32,977 nt of DNA from Klebsiella pneumoniae (GTDB lineage Bacteria > Myxococcota_A > UBA796 > SXON01). Position 1 is the first letter of the stretch, and the number at the start of each line of letters is the position of its first letter. The stretch covers positions 1-32,977 of the forward strand of contig CAMAWH010000058.1 of the NCBI GenBank assembly GCA_945861635.1, read 5' to 3'. This document shows positions 1-8,507 of the stretch, piece by piece. A program made the position numbers and the translations under genes. The notes beneath the pieces are model-generated. The model was not told the DNA's origin and searched no databases. It was given only the letters and a program-made list of their open reading frames with translations.

Positions 1-668
1 GGCGGCGGCGGCCTCGGCGGCGCCGGGGGCGGCGGGAACGGACCCGGCGGTGGGTCCGTCGGCGCGGGCGTTGGCGCGGCGGGTGGCGCGGGCGTTGGCA
101 GCGGAGCGGGTGTGGGGGCGGGGGGCGGAGTTGGCAGCGGGGAGGGCAGGGGGACGGGCGTCGGGGGGGTAGGCGGAGTTGGCAGTGGGCCGGGCGTCGG
201 GGCGGGGGGCGCCGGCGAGGGCGGCATCGGAGCCGCCAGCCGGTCGAGCGTCGTGAGCGCGGCCTCGACGTGTCTGCGCACGTACTGCCGCGATTCGCCT
301 GCCAGCGCGACCTTGAGGGGTTCGACCGCCTGCCGCACGTCCAGCCACGCGAACATATCGGCACAGGGCGCGAGCGCGTTCGGGTAGCGAATGGCGGAAA
401 CGCACGCATCCGGAATGCGCGCGTTCAGTTCCACCAACGCCGCTCTGGCGTCGTCATAGGCGAAGCTATTCGGGTTGCCGTGTTCAACGATTCGGAGCGA
501 CTCCTTGAGCTGGCCGCGGAGCACGCGAGCGGCGTACAGGCGCTTCGAATTGTCCTCACCTGCAAGGTCGCCGAGGTATTCCGCGGTTGTTTTTGCAGGA
601 GCGGCGGTCGGCGCTTCTTCGCCTTCTACGGCCAGGGCGCGCGTCGCAAGCCATAGGATGCTCAACAT
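1..668 (-). CDS. Exported HEAT-like protein with proline-rich tail (partial)
   Basis: Open from an ATG at 668 to the window edge, so the C-terminus is missing; at least 222 codons. The start follows a purine-rich GGGAGAGG ribosome site. Residues 1-14 (MLSILWLATRALAV) look like a short signal peptide without an N-terminal Lys or Arg. Residues about 28-55 and 110-140 resemble HEAT-type helical repeats, the second containing AVEPLKVALAGE. From about residue 148 onward the protein is almost pure Pro/Thr/Ala/Leu (PTP, PLPTP units), probably an extended periplasmic or surface stalk. The DNA for the tail is very GC-rich and holds imperfect repeats. It is divergent from the gene at 833. The function is unknown; a scaffold or spacer role is inference. 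Confidence 0.7.
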   Translation of the reverse strand, partial: MLSILWLATRALAVEGEEAPTAAPAKTTAEYLGDLAGEDNSKRLYAARVLRGQLKESLRIVEHGNPNSFAYDDARAALVELNARIPDACVSAIRYPNALAPCADMFAWLDVRQAVEPLKVALAGESRQYVRRHVEAALTTLDRLAAPMPPSPAPPAPTPGPLPTPPTPPTPVPLPSPLPTPPPAPTPAPLPTPAPPAAPTPAPTDPPPGPFPPPPAPPRPPP

Positions 669-832
669 TCTGCGCCTCTCCCGCGGAGTCCTATCCCGGC
701 CTCCGCCATGCGTCGCCGGTCACCGGGACCTCCGGTGAGCAACCGCGCGGGCGCCCACGCACGGGGCCACCGGTCGCGCCAGATCGGGCCGCGGCCAGCC
801 ACGCCGGGATAGTCAGCGGACCCGAGGCCCCC

Positions 833-1996
833 ATGTCCGACCCCACCGCTGAGAATGAGGTTCAACGCTCCTTCGAGGCGTCGCCCGAGGTGCGCCCGCA
901 TGGAATCACCGGTTTGGAAACTCCGGAAGAGTTGATCGCCTCGGCATTTCCCGCGTTCGTTGGGCGTCAGGTGCGGGACGCCTTTCGGCTGATGCGGCGC
1001 AGCGTTGTCGAGGGCAACACCATCTTCACGACAATGTCGGGCGCGATGACGCCGGCCGGCCTCCATCGTTCGTGCATCGTGCCCATGATCGAACGGGGAA
1101 TGATCGATTGCCTCACGACGACCGGCGCCAACCTCTATCACGATGCCCACCGTGTTCTCGGCTTCCGACTTCGTGAAATCGCGCCGGATGCGGGCGATAC
1201 CCGGCTGCGAGAGGCGCGGATCATTCGCATCTACGACATCGCCTTTCCTGAAGACGTCCTGCTCAAGACGGATCGCCTTTTCGGCTGGCTGATGCTGCGG
1301 CCGGAGTTCCAGAAGCGCCTCACGACTCCGGAGTTGCACAACCTGTTGGGTGCGGCACTCTACGAGATTGAGGCGCGGATTGGCGTGGACCAACACTCGC
1401 TTTTGGCGACGGCTTGGAAGCATGCCGTGCCGATTTTTTGTGGTGCCCCGCAGGACGGGTCGATTTTCCTGAACGCCGTAAAGTTGCGCGCGGTCCTCGG
1501 CGATAAATTCGCCATGGAGATCGACGTGAACCGTGACGTCTACCAGATGGCGGCCGTGCAATGGATGGCGCAGTGTGAGGGGCAGACGTCGGTGTGGATC
1601 CTCGGCGGTGGCGTGCCGAAAAACTACACGCTGCAGGGCGAGCCGACGCTTTCGCAGATCCTGGAGCTGGACGCCCGCGGGTTCGATGTGGACGTGCAGT
1701 TCTGCGTCGATCCGGTCGACAACGGCGCGCTTTCCTCCTGTCCCGCGGGAGAGGGGCACACGTGGGGAAAGGTCAGTGCGGAATGCGTCGAGCACTCCTC
1801 GGTGTACGTCCATTGCGATGTCACAGCGGTGTTACCGTGGCTCGTGCACGGACTCTTTGCGGCAGGCCTGCGTCGTGAGCCGCGCCGGCTGTATGATCGG
1901 CTGGCGGCGGCAGTTGCGACGCTGGATTCCGAGGTCGCGGCGCGGCGGGAAGGGATTCTGGCGGGTGCGTCGGCGGCGCCGGAAGAGGTTGGATAG
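833..1996 (+). CDS. Deoxyhypusine synthase-like protein
   Basis: 387 residues from ATG 833; the frame stays open upstream, but similarity to the family and the GAGG four to seven bases before ATG favour this start. It matches the deoxyhypusine synthase (DHS) family, NAD-dependent enzymes that transfer an aminobutyl group from spermidine to a lysine or amine acceptor. Visible landmarks are TTTGANLYHD near residues 96-104 (NAD-site region), WILGGGVPKNY near 255-265, and WGK at 311-313, where K313 matches the lysine that forms the enzyme-imine intermediate in characterised DHS. Bacteria lack eIF5A, the substrate of eukaryotic DHS, so a polyamine product such as homospermidine is a reasonable inference but not shown. 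It stands alone and is not part of an operon. Family assignment is strong, substrate unknown. Confidence 0.88.
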   Translation: MSDPTAENEVQRSFEASPEVRPHGITGLETPEELIASAFPAFVGRQVRDAFRLMRRSVVEGNTIFTTMSGAMTPAGLHRSCIVPMIERGMIDCLTTTGANLYHDAHRVLGFRLREIAPDAGDTRLREARIIRIYDIAFPEDVLLKTDRLFGWLMLRPEFQKRLTTPELHNLLGAALYEIEARIGVDQHSLLATAWKHAVPIFCGAPQDGSIFLNAVKLRAVLGDKFAMEIDVNRDVYQMAAVQWMAQCEGQTSVWILGGGVPKNYTLQGEPTLSQILELDARGFDVDVQFCVDPVDNGALSSCPAGEGHTWGKVSAECVEHSSVYVHCDVTAVLPWLVHGLFAAGLRREPRRLYDRLAAAVATLDSEVAARREGILAGASAAPEEVG

Positions 1997-2097
1997 CGGC
2001 CCGCACCGAAGGACCAGCGTCTTTCGGTACATCGCCCGTTTTCGCCGCTGCTGCGCGTCCGCTGGCTCGGCGCGCGTCGGGCGTAGATCGTCGCCCG

Positions 2098-2415
2098 GTG
2101 TCGTGGTCGCGCGGTGCGGTGCGTCGCGCGACGGGGGCGGAGCGGCTGGCGAGATTGGTTGCGGAAGACGGGCGGGAGTGCCCTGGTTGTGGAGGTAAAA
2201 TACGGCTGCGCGCGAGCCGCGACGGCGCGCCCGTTGCGACGCATGCGTGCGCGCCCACCCGTTTCGCGGGCCGCCGGATGTTGATTCAGCCGGGCGATGA
2301 CCGGGGGCGCACACCGAACGCGGGGCCCGGCGAGCGGAGCCCTGCGGCCAGGGGTGAAACGCTGAGGAGCAAGGCGGTATCAGGCTCGCATTCACACCTA
2401 TGGCAAGCCGCGTGA
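2098..2415 (+). CDS. Doubtful small ORF with zinc-ribbon-like motif
   Basis: 105 codons from GTG 2098. Residues about 27-55 contain a CPGCGGKI knuckle followed by a second Cys about 20 residues later, which looks like half of a treble-clef or zinc-ribbon motif. The rest is arginine- and glycine-rich without obvious folds, and there is no good ribosome site. It could be a decayed gene, a small zinc-binding protein, or chance. I list it only because no other frame in this gap is better. Confidence 0.22.
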   Translation: MSWSRGAVRRATGAERLARLVAEDGRECPGCGGKIRLRASRDGAPVATHACAPTRFAGRRMLIQPGDDRGRTPNAGPGERSPAARGETLRSKAVSGSHSHLWQAA

Positions 2416-2576
2416 CGAGGAATCGGCGGCCGGAGGAGGTCAGGCAGCCACCCGGATGGGGATATAGCCTCAGAAAGTGTGCCCCCCGGATACGTCATTT
2501 TCTTACCCGTCCTACACACGATGGGCGTATCCTGCGAATGCCTATTCCCGTCAACCGTCCCTCGTGCTCATTCACT

Positions 2577-2581
2577 GGAGG
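2577..2581 (+). promoter_or_regulatory. Strong ribosome binding site for the RTX gene
   Basis: GGAGG lies five bases before ATG 2587, an almost ideal Shine-Dalgarno arrangement and the best in the window. It fixes ATG 2587 as the intended start even though that ATG is out of frame with the rest of the RTX gene as the sequence stands. Confidence 0.75.
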
Positions 2582-2586
2582 TTTTC

Positions 2587-3628
2587 ATGTTTCTCTCTCT
2601 CTCTCGCGCTCCAGATGCTTGGCAATGCCCGAGCGGGTTGCCCCTCGGCTTATAGTTCGTATGACTGCACGGACAGCCATGCCCACGACTATTGCTCCCG
2701 GAGCGGGTCGGTCTACAACTGCTCCGCCACGATCCCGCCATCCACGAACAACACCTCCATGTACGCTACAACCGACACAAGCGACAGCACCTACAATGTC
2801 TACGGAAAGGACTCCGAGTCTGCCCCGTTCTGCTGTTCCGTTGCTCAATCGCTCGTGACGAGTCTCGTGATCACCGAAGGCGGGGGCAACAACTACGTGT
2901 TGGAGGAGTACTACAGCAGTTCGTCTGGCAACCTGTCCCTCTGCGGCGGAACCTCCTTCGCCGTCGGGTTCTTCGTTACGGTGTACGGCGGGGGGGGTAA
3001 CGACACGATCGGTGGCTCGCCGGCGACCGCATGCCCGTACCTCTGGGAAACTTTCTACGGCGGGTCGGGCAACGACGTCATCGTGGGAGCAGGCAGAACG
3101 ACGAACATCTACGGCGAGGGGAGCGCAACGGGCGGCGACTGGTTGATCGACAGCGGAGACGCCTCCGACTCCGACACGATCTCATGCACGCTCGATGGCG
3201 GCGACGGTGTCGACACGCTTGAGAGCGTCAACGACCTCGGCACCACGATGTACGGCGGCCCGGGCGATGATGAGATGTGGGGAGGTGACGGCCCCGATAA
3301 GATGTACGGAGGTCCGGGAGACGACGGCATGTCCGGCGGCCATGGAGACGACGAAATGCATGGTGACGCCGACGACGACATAATGGGTGGCCACGCCGAC
3401 GCCGACAAACTCTACGGCGGAAGTGGCGACGACGTCCTGTGCGGGGCAGCCGGGGACTACAACGAGATGTGGGGAGGCGACGATGACGACATCTTGGACG
3501 GGACGGGGATCACTGACAAAACGGGCGGCGGGTCCGGCACGGATACGTGCGACTCGGCCACGACCTACGATGCAGCTCCTTCCTGCGATTCGCTCAGCGC
3601 TCTGAGCTACCAATGCGGCAGCTACTGA
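2587..3628 (+). CDS. RTX-type calcium-binding exported protein, start out of frame
   Basis: The body, read in the frame beginning at base 2588, encodes an exported protein with a Cys-containing N-terminal half and, from about 2980, many glycine-aspartate nonapeptides (YGGSGNDVI, YGGPGDDEM, GGHGDDEMH) of the RTX/hemolysin calcium-binding type. These bind Ca2+ and fold after secretion. The ideal GGAGG-ATG at 2587 is in another frame and stops at 2653-2655 after 22 codons. Adding one TC unit to the tract at 2592-2605 (or removing two) would fuse ATG to the body as MFLSLSLALQMLGNARAGC, a good signal peptide. Within the body frame the only starts are GTG 2477 and ATG 2615, and neither gives a convincing leader. 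This is either a phase-variable gene in its off state, a frameshift, or a sequencing slip. It overlaps the next gene by 16 bases. Confidence 0.8.
2592..2605 (+). repeat. (TC)7 dinucleotide repeat in RTX start region
   Basis: Seven uninterrupted TC units begin three bases after ATG 2587, inside the signal-peptide coding region. Because the unit is two bases, each gain or loss changes the reading frame; eight units, or five, would join the ATG to the RTX body. This is the layout of contingency-locus repeats in surface-protein genes of other bacteria, but seven units is on the short side. Confidence 0.8.
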
Positions 3629-5493
3629 GATTGAGCGACATCGGCTTGCGGCCGGCGGTGCTGTTCCCGTTGCTCGGGTGCATCGACAACAGTGTTGCTC
3701 CCGCGCACTCCGCCGCGAGGGTTCCCGTCCGCGACGACACCGGTGATTCGGCTTGGTCCCCTGACGATGCATGTCCGGCAAGTGAACCGCCGGATCGAAC
3801 GGTGGGTCGCTCGGGCGCCTGCACCCTGCCCACGCCGGACTGGAACCTCACCGTGAAATGGTATTGGAACGCTCCGAATCATTGGCAGCGGGAGGCGCAT
3901 GTCGGCCGGTTTGAGGACTCGAACGGAGACGGCGCCGTGACTGTTCTCGATGACATGCAGGTCCTCTTGAACGACTCCGCGTGGGGCCGAACCGACAATC
4001 CGATGTTCGTACTGTCTGGAACGGGTACGGTTTTGCGCGCGGACAATGCGCTCGCCGGCTGGGGCATGTACGCAACGGTCGGCGACGCCGACCCGTCCCG
4101 ACCGGGGATGGAGTACCTGATGGCGGGCCTCTCCTCGGATGCTGCGGTGTTTGCGGCGGCCGCCGGCGGGCCGGGTACGCTGCTGTACCTGGTTCCGCTC
4201 GACGTCGACAGGTCTGCTGCAGGCGGACAACCGTTCTTGGCGGACCTCGACGCAGATGGGTCGCCAGACGTTCTCGGGTCAGCGGGCGTGAATTCGGCTT
4301 TGGACGGCCGTCTGTTGTTCACAATCCCGGCGTCGGACGTGGGCGGCGTCCGTGCAGTCGCCGCCGATCTCGATCTCGACGGCCTCCCTGAGATCGTAGC
4401 GGAGTTGAATTGGGAACCTGCCATCCTCGACAATGCGGGCCGACTTTCGGCCGTCTGTCCGATCCTGGACACCCTCGAGACAGTGGCGGGGAACATGCTG
4501 TTCGCGATTGGCAACCTCGACGACGACCCAGAAGGTGAGTTCGCCGTGGCCCGCCCCGGCGTCTTGGCGATCTGCGAGGCGGACGGGGCGATCGGCCACG
4601 CTATCTCAACCGGTTCAGCGAACGCGACGAACGTCGGCATCGGCGAGCTGACGGGGGACGACATTCCCGAGCTGATCGTCGACGAGTCCAGGTCGGACGA
4701 AGCCATTCCCGTCAGCGTGGCGGCGTATGATCGCAACCTGAGCCTACTGTGGCGGCACACGATGTCGGCGGGCGACGGCAAAGCACCGTTCGCGGTTGCG
4801 GACCTCGATGGCGACGGTCTCCACGAGATCCTCGTCCACCGCGCCAGTGGCGGGCTCTTGATCCTCAGCCACGACGGCACTGAACTGGCGTCGATCGCCG
4901 GTTCCGCAACCGGGGGACAGGACGGACCGATCATCGCGGACATCGACGGCGACGGGCTCGCGGAGATTCTTGTTGCGGGGGAGCAACCGACCCTGACGGT
5001 CTACACGAACGATGCGGGTGGGTGGCCGGTCGTCGGCGCCTCGGACCCCTGGCCATCTACCGACCATTTCCCCGGCGATCGCAATCTCGACGGCACACTG
5101 CCCGATCCGGGGGATGTTCACTGGCTCATTCCAGGGCACAACGTTTGGCAGGGCTTGACGCCGGGTCGGGCGGCACTCCCGGACGTCGGAGTGGAACTAA
5201 CGGATGCCTGCTCCGACGATTGCCGTTCCACGGTGATCACGGCCTACGTCTCCAACCACGGGGACGCGGACGATCCGATGCCGATCACCATCGAACTATC
5301 GAACATCGATGATGGCACCATTCTCGACACCGCGGTGCTCGACGGCATCCCGGTCGGCGGCAGCTTGGCCGTCGAGTTCCGCGTGGCCAGTGATGCGGTC
5401 GGGACGGGCGTGCGCGTTGTGGCCACGGGCGCCTGGGCCGAGTGCGGTGATGTACCCAACGACGCGGTGCTCACGGATCTACCCTGCCGATGA
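3613..5493 (+). CDS. VCBS/FG-GAP repeat lipoprotein
   Basis: 626 residues from ATG 3613. Residues 1-23 are a lipoprotein signal with the lipobox LLGC at 20-23 and normal arginines at the N-terminus. A calcium loop DSNGDG lies near 102-107 (dockerin/EF-hand type). Repeated FG-GAP/VCBS calcium loops follow: DLDADG (211), DLDLDG (252), and later DLDGDGLHEI and DIDGDGLAEI, indicating a beta-propeller. The last ~110 residues look like a CARDB-type beta-sandwich with four Cys. It is probably an outer-membrane-anchored or surface protein that binds a partner or polysaccharide. It overlaps the RTX gene by 16 bases, so translation is likely coupled, and both are calcium-dependent repeat proteins. Starts upstream of 3613 would add a non-signal leader. 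Confidence 0.83.
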   Translation: MRQLLRLSDIGLRPAVLFPLLGCIDNSVAPAHSAARVPVRDDTGDSAWSPDDACPASEPPDRTVGRSGACTLPTPDWNLTVKWYWNAPNHWQREAHVGRFEDSNGDGAVTVLDDMQVLLNDSAWGRTDNPMFVLSGTGTVLRADNALAGWGMYATVGDADPSRPGMEYLMAGLSSDAAVFAAAAGGPGTLLYLVPLDVDRSAAGGQPFLADLDADGSPDVLGSAGVNSALDGRLLFTIPASDVGGVRAVAADLDLDGLPEIVAELNWEPAILDNAGRLSAVCPILDTLETVAGNMLFAIGNLDDDPEGEFAVARPGVLAICEADGAIGHAISTGSANATNVGIGELTGDDIPELIVDESRSDEAIPVSVAAYDRNLSLLWRHTMSAGDGKAPFAVADLDGDGLHEILVHRASGGLLILSHDGTELASIAGSATGGQDGPIIADIDGDGLAEILVAGEQPTLTVYTNDAGGWPVVGASDPWPSTDHFPGDRNLDGTLPDPGDVHWLIPGHNVWQGLTPGRAALPDVGVELTDACSDDCRSTVITAYVSNHGDADDPMPITIELSNIDDGTILDTAVLDGIPVGGSLAVEFRVASDAVGTGVRVVATGAWAECGDVPNDAVLTDLPCR

Positions 5494-5507
5494 AGCTGTG
5501 GGTCATG

Positions 5508-5521
5508 CCGCCAGGTGGCGG
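5508..5521 (+). terminator. Possible GC hairpin after VCBS lipoprotein gene
   Basis: CCGCC-AGGT-GGCGG forms a five-base-pair stem 15 bases after the stop at 5493, in the gap between convergent genes. No T-tract follows, so it is a weak terminator call. Confidence 0.25.
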
Positions 5522-5720
5522 TGTCCTGTCCGGAGTGCATGGTTTCCTTCGACCGTCATCGAAATCGTCATCGACGTGATGAGCAAAAAACGTCAACCGA
5601 AATTACGGAAGCGGCCCGTCCGAACGCTATTGTTCTTGGTCTGAACCGGAGCACGCTGAAGCGGTGAGCCTGCGGGTCGACGGTCGCCCGGCCTGGCCCG
5701 TGTCGAACTCTCCGTTCCGC

Positions 5721-7502
5721 TCAATCGTCCAATTTCTCAATGTACCGAAAGATCGTCCTCGGATCGACATCGAGGTCCCGTGCCGTCTGTGCCTTGTTCC
5801 ATTGGTTCGCGTCGAGCGCCCGCTTGATGTAGTCCTTCTTGAATTCCTCCTCGGCCTCCGCCAATGTCTTCACCGCGAACTTTTCGGCCGTCGTCGTGAT
5901 GCCGAGATCTTCGGGCACCAGGTCGCGCCGGTCCGTCATGATGACTGCCTTTTTGATGCGGTTCTCCAACTCCCGGATGTTGCCCGGCCAGTAGTAGGAG
6001 CGCAGTGCATTCTGGCAGCCGACCGTGAAACTCCGCGCCTTCGATCCGTATTGTTCGGCGTACTTCGTCAGGAGGAATTGGGCGACCTGCAGGATGTCCT
6101 CGCCCCGTTCACGCAGAGGCGGCAGGGAAATCGTGACCTCGTTGAGGCGGTAAAACAGGTCCTCGCGGAAGTTGCCGGACTTGATCTCTTCGGCCAGATT
6201 CTTGTTCGTTGCACTGACGACGCGGATGTCGAGCGGTATCGACTTCACGTCTCCCACGCGCTCAATCACGCGCTCCTGGAGGACACGCAGTAATTTTACC
6301 TGGAGGTTCATCGGCATTTCGCCAATTTCGTCGAGGAAAATCGTTCCGCCGTTGGCCGCTTCGAACCTGCCGATTTTATCCGCTACCGCGCCGGTGAACG
6401 CGCCCCGCTTGTACCCGAACAGCTCGCTTTCGAGCAGGTTTTCCGGAATCGCTCCGCAGTTGATCGATACGAACGGCTTGTTCTTCCGCGCGCTGATTCG
6501 GTGCACTTCCTGCGCAATCAGTTCCTTGCCCGTTCCGGTTTCGCCGAGCACGAGTACGCCGAGGTCACTGGGGGAAACCTTGCGGAGAACCTTGAACACT
6601 TCCTTCATGGGGGCACAACTGCCGATCATGCCGCCCTGCGAAGTCTGCCGGAGTTGATCCCGCAGATTTCGGTTGGTGACCGTCAGTTCGTCGAGCAGAA
6701 GAGCGGTGTGTACGAGCATCGAGGCTTGCGCCGCAAATACCTCCAGCAACGCCAAATCCTGCTGGCCGAACAGATTTCGCACGCTGTCATTACCCAAGTA
6801 CAAGACCCCGTGGAGTGCATTCCGATACGTCAACGGCACGCACATCACGCTCGACAAACGGAGATCCATTACGCTCGCCGCGGAGCGAAACGTGTCATCG
6901 TGCATCGCATCACTTACGATGAGCGACTTACGTTCTTCAATCACCCGCTCGACAATCGAGTCACTGACGCGAGAAATATCCAGCGTTTCTTTCCCGACAT
7001 TGTGCGATGCGGCAAGCACACGCTCCCCGTCCTTGAACGCAATGAGAAAGCCCTTCTCCGCGCCGGTAATTCCCACGACCGCTTCCAACAGCTTTCGGAA
7101 GATGCGATCCTGCGAGGACTCCGCCATCAGATCGCGTGAAAACTCGGCAAGCTTGCGGAGACTTTCAACGTCACTCATCGGCTTGCCGGACACGGGCGCC
7201 GCCGCGCGAGGCTCTCCTTCTACCAGCAGCATGGTGAAGCGGCCAAAGGCAACTTCATCCCCAACTTTCAGGTCGGTGCTCCGAGCACGCTGTCCATTGA
7301 TGGAAAACGTCGTGGCACGGTCGATCACCGACAGCGTGAAGTGATTGCCCTTTCGCAGCAGGTTCGCGTGGGTGGGCGCGAGTGAGGCGTCGGCGAGCAC
7401 GATGTCATTTCCGTCCGCCCGCCCGATCGTGACGAGCGGCTTGCGGATCGCCAGGTCGCGGACGTCGCCGAGGGTGCCGTCTTTGCAACGAAAATACGCC
7501 AT
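5721..7502 (-). CDS. FHA-GAF sigma-54-dependent transcriptional activator
   Basis: 593 residues from ATG 7502. Order of domains: FHA phosphothreonine-binding domain (about 1-95; GRADGND at 27-33, THA at 44-46), GAF sensory domain (about 115-270), AAA+ sigma-54 interaction domain (about 293-520) and a Fis-type helix-turn-helix (about 548-593). In the AAA+ domain Walker A is GETGTGKE (320-327), the sigma-54 contact loop GAFTGA is intact (367-372), Walker B is FLDEIGEM (389-396), and the arginine-finger region reads FREDLFYRLN (445-454). All catalytic elements are present, so it should be an active enhancer-binding protein acting on RpoN promoters. It is the last gene of the kinase operon, 33 bases after the preceding gene. 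The obvious inference is that its FHA domain responds to phosphorylation by the upstream Ser/Thr kinase. Confidence 0.95.
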   Translation of the reverse strand: MAYFRCKDGTLGDVRDLAIRKPLVTIGRADGNDIVLADASLAPTHANLLRKGNHFTLSVIDRATTFSINGQRARSTDLKVGDEVAFGRFTMLLVEGEPRAAAPVSGKPMSDVESLRKLAEFSRDLMAESSQDRIFRKLLEAVVGITGAEKGFLIAFKDGERVLAASHNVGKETLDISRVSDSIVERVIEERKSLIVSDAMHDDTFRSAASVMDLRLSSVMCVPLTYRNALHGVLYLGNDSVRNLFGQQDLALLEVFAAQASMLVHTALLLDELTVTNRNLRDQLRQTSQGGMIGSCAPMKEVFKVLRKVSPSDLGVLVLGETGTGKELIAQEVHRISARKNKPFVSINCGAIPENLLESELFGYKRGAFTGAVADKIGRFEAANGGTIFLDEIGEMPMNLQVKLLRVLQERVIERVGDVKSIPLDIRVVSATNKNLAEEIKSGNFREDLFYRLNEVTISLPPLRERGEDILQVAQFLLTKYAEQYGSKARSFTVGCQNALRSYYWPGNIRELENRIKKAVIMTDRRDLVPEDLGITTTAEKFAVKTLAEAEEEFKKDYIKRALDANQWNKAQTARDLDVDPRTIFRYIEKLDD

Positions 7503-7535
7503 GGCTCGCGTCCTATCACGGTCCCGCCCCGGCGA

Positions 7536-8507
7536 TCAGAAGCGGCCGCGCACCGACACCCCGCCGGGGGCGATCTGAACGTTCGCCCGCAACTTCCCGG
7601 CGCGTCGTTCGCCGGCGGACGCGGACGGCCTCCCCTCCGGCTGGCTCAACCATCGCGACGTTTCGACGGCCGCCGGCAGCACCAGACTCGCGATGGTGAG
7701 CGCACCCGTCACGTTCGTGGCCGTTTGCCATGCGTTCCACTCGGCCTGCGCCGCAATGTCTGATTCTGCGGTCGGCGCAATGGCGCTGAGGTGGGCCCAG
7801 AGCACAATATTCGTCGCGAATACGGCGAGTTGGGCACCGCCGACGGCGATGCCCATACCCGGCTCCTTGTGCACGTAATAGTACACCCCCCCGGGCGCGA
7901 AGCTCCAGATGGGAAACGGCCCGCGCGTTGCGGGCGGGGGGGGCGGCTTGGGCGGCACAACCGCGACTTGGCGCCGCGAAGCCCGAAGATCCTCGACGAA
8001 TGCGCAAACGTCCGGCGGGTGCTCGAACGGATCCATCACGTAGTCGGGCGCCTCGTCGAGCAGAGCCTCGAAGACGGGGAGGGCAGCGCGGGTGTCGTCG
8101 GGCTTGAACAGGATCTCTCCGAGGTACGCCAATGCTTTTTGGCGAACGCCTGCCGGAATATCGGGGCCCATGCCGAGGAGGTATTGCAAACGCCGACGTG
8201 CTTCCGACGACTTCCCCTGTACGTACATGCTGATGGCGTCGTCGAGGACGTCCTGGGGGGTCGGTAGGGGCGGCGCAACGACGACCGGCGCGGCACTCTC
8301 GCCGGGCGCTTCGACTGGCGGTACGCCGCTTTCTGGTGGCGCGTCCGATTCCGTCTGGCGCGGGGCCGTTTCCGATGGCACGTCAGGCGCCGCCCCCACG
8401 GGTTCCGTGCCCACGGGTTCGGCCGCGATGGCCGCCGCGAGGCCAGCAACGCAGCCGAGCATCCCAATCATCGCCCGCAAGGTACGCCAGCGGTGCGGTG
8501 CGGTCAA
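7536..8507 (-). CDS. Pro-rich membrane protein with tetratricopeptide-like region
   Basis: 323 codons if read from TTG 8507, which overlaps the preceding stop as TTGA; ATG 8471 (MIGMLGCVAGLAAA) is an alternative giving a cleaner signal peptide. After the signal comes a Pro/Glu/Ala-rich linker (to about 85), then helical repeat-like segments (DDAISMYVQGKSSEARRRL, and a stretch with ALPVFEALLDEAPDY) that resemble a TPR. A PPKPPPPP hinge precedes two likely membrane helices (about 228-250 and 275-292). The tail is basic. No known family is recognised. Its place between a lipoprotein and the sigma-54 activator suggests it links the envelope to the signalling proteins, which is inference. Confidence 0.78.
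   Translation of the reverse strand: MTAPHRWRTLRAMIGMLGCVAGLAAAIAAEPVGTEPVGAAPDVPSETAPRQTESDAPPESGVPPVEAPGESAAPVVVAPPLPTPQDVLDDAISMYVQGKSSEARRRLQYLLGMGPDIPAGVRQKALAYLGEILFKPDDTRAALPVFEALLDEAPDYVMDPFEHPPDVCAFVEDLRASRRQVAVVPPKPPPPPATRGPFPIWSFAPGGVYYYVHKEPGMGIAVGGAQLAVFATNIVLWAHLSAIAPTAESDIAAQAEWNAWQTATNVTGALTIASLVLPAAVETSRWLSQPEGRPSASAGERRAGKLRANVQIAPGGVSVRGRF

Larger units (their letters stand above)
1997..2586. other. Long gap with no convincing gene
   Basis: This 590-base stretch between the DHS-like gene and the RTX gene has only short open frames with arginine-rich, shadow-like composition, apart from the weak zinc-ribbon candidate at 2098. The right end becomes less GC-rich (about 2480-2560) and ends in the strong ribosome site of the RTX gene, so that part probably carries its promoter, although no well-spaced -35/-10 pair stands out. 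No repeats, RNA genes or mobile-element remnants were recognised. Confidence 0.5.

Noticed and set aside
662..1813. Long minus-strand open frame opposite the DHS-like gene
   Set aside because: Arg/His-rich composition typical of an antisense shadow in GC-rich DNA; the plus-strand product has clear family motifs.
5579..5644. 21-codon basic peptide (MSKKRQPKLRK start) in the convergent gap
   Set aside because: Too short, no ribosome site, no support beyond composition.
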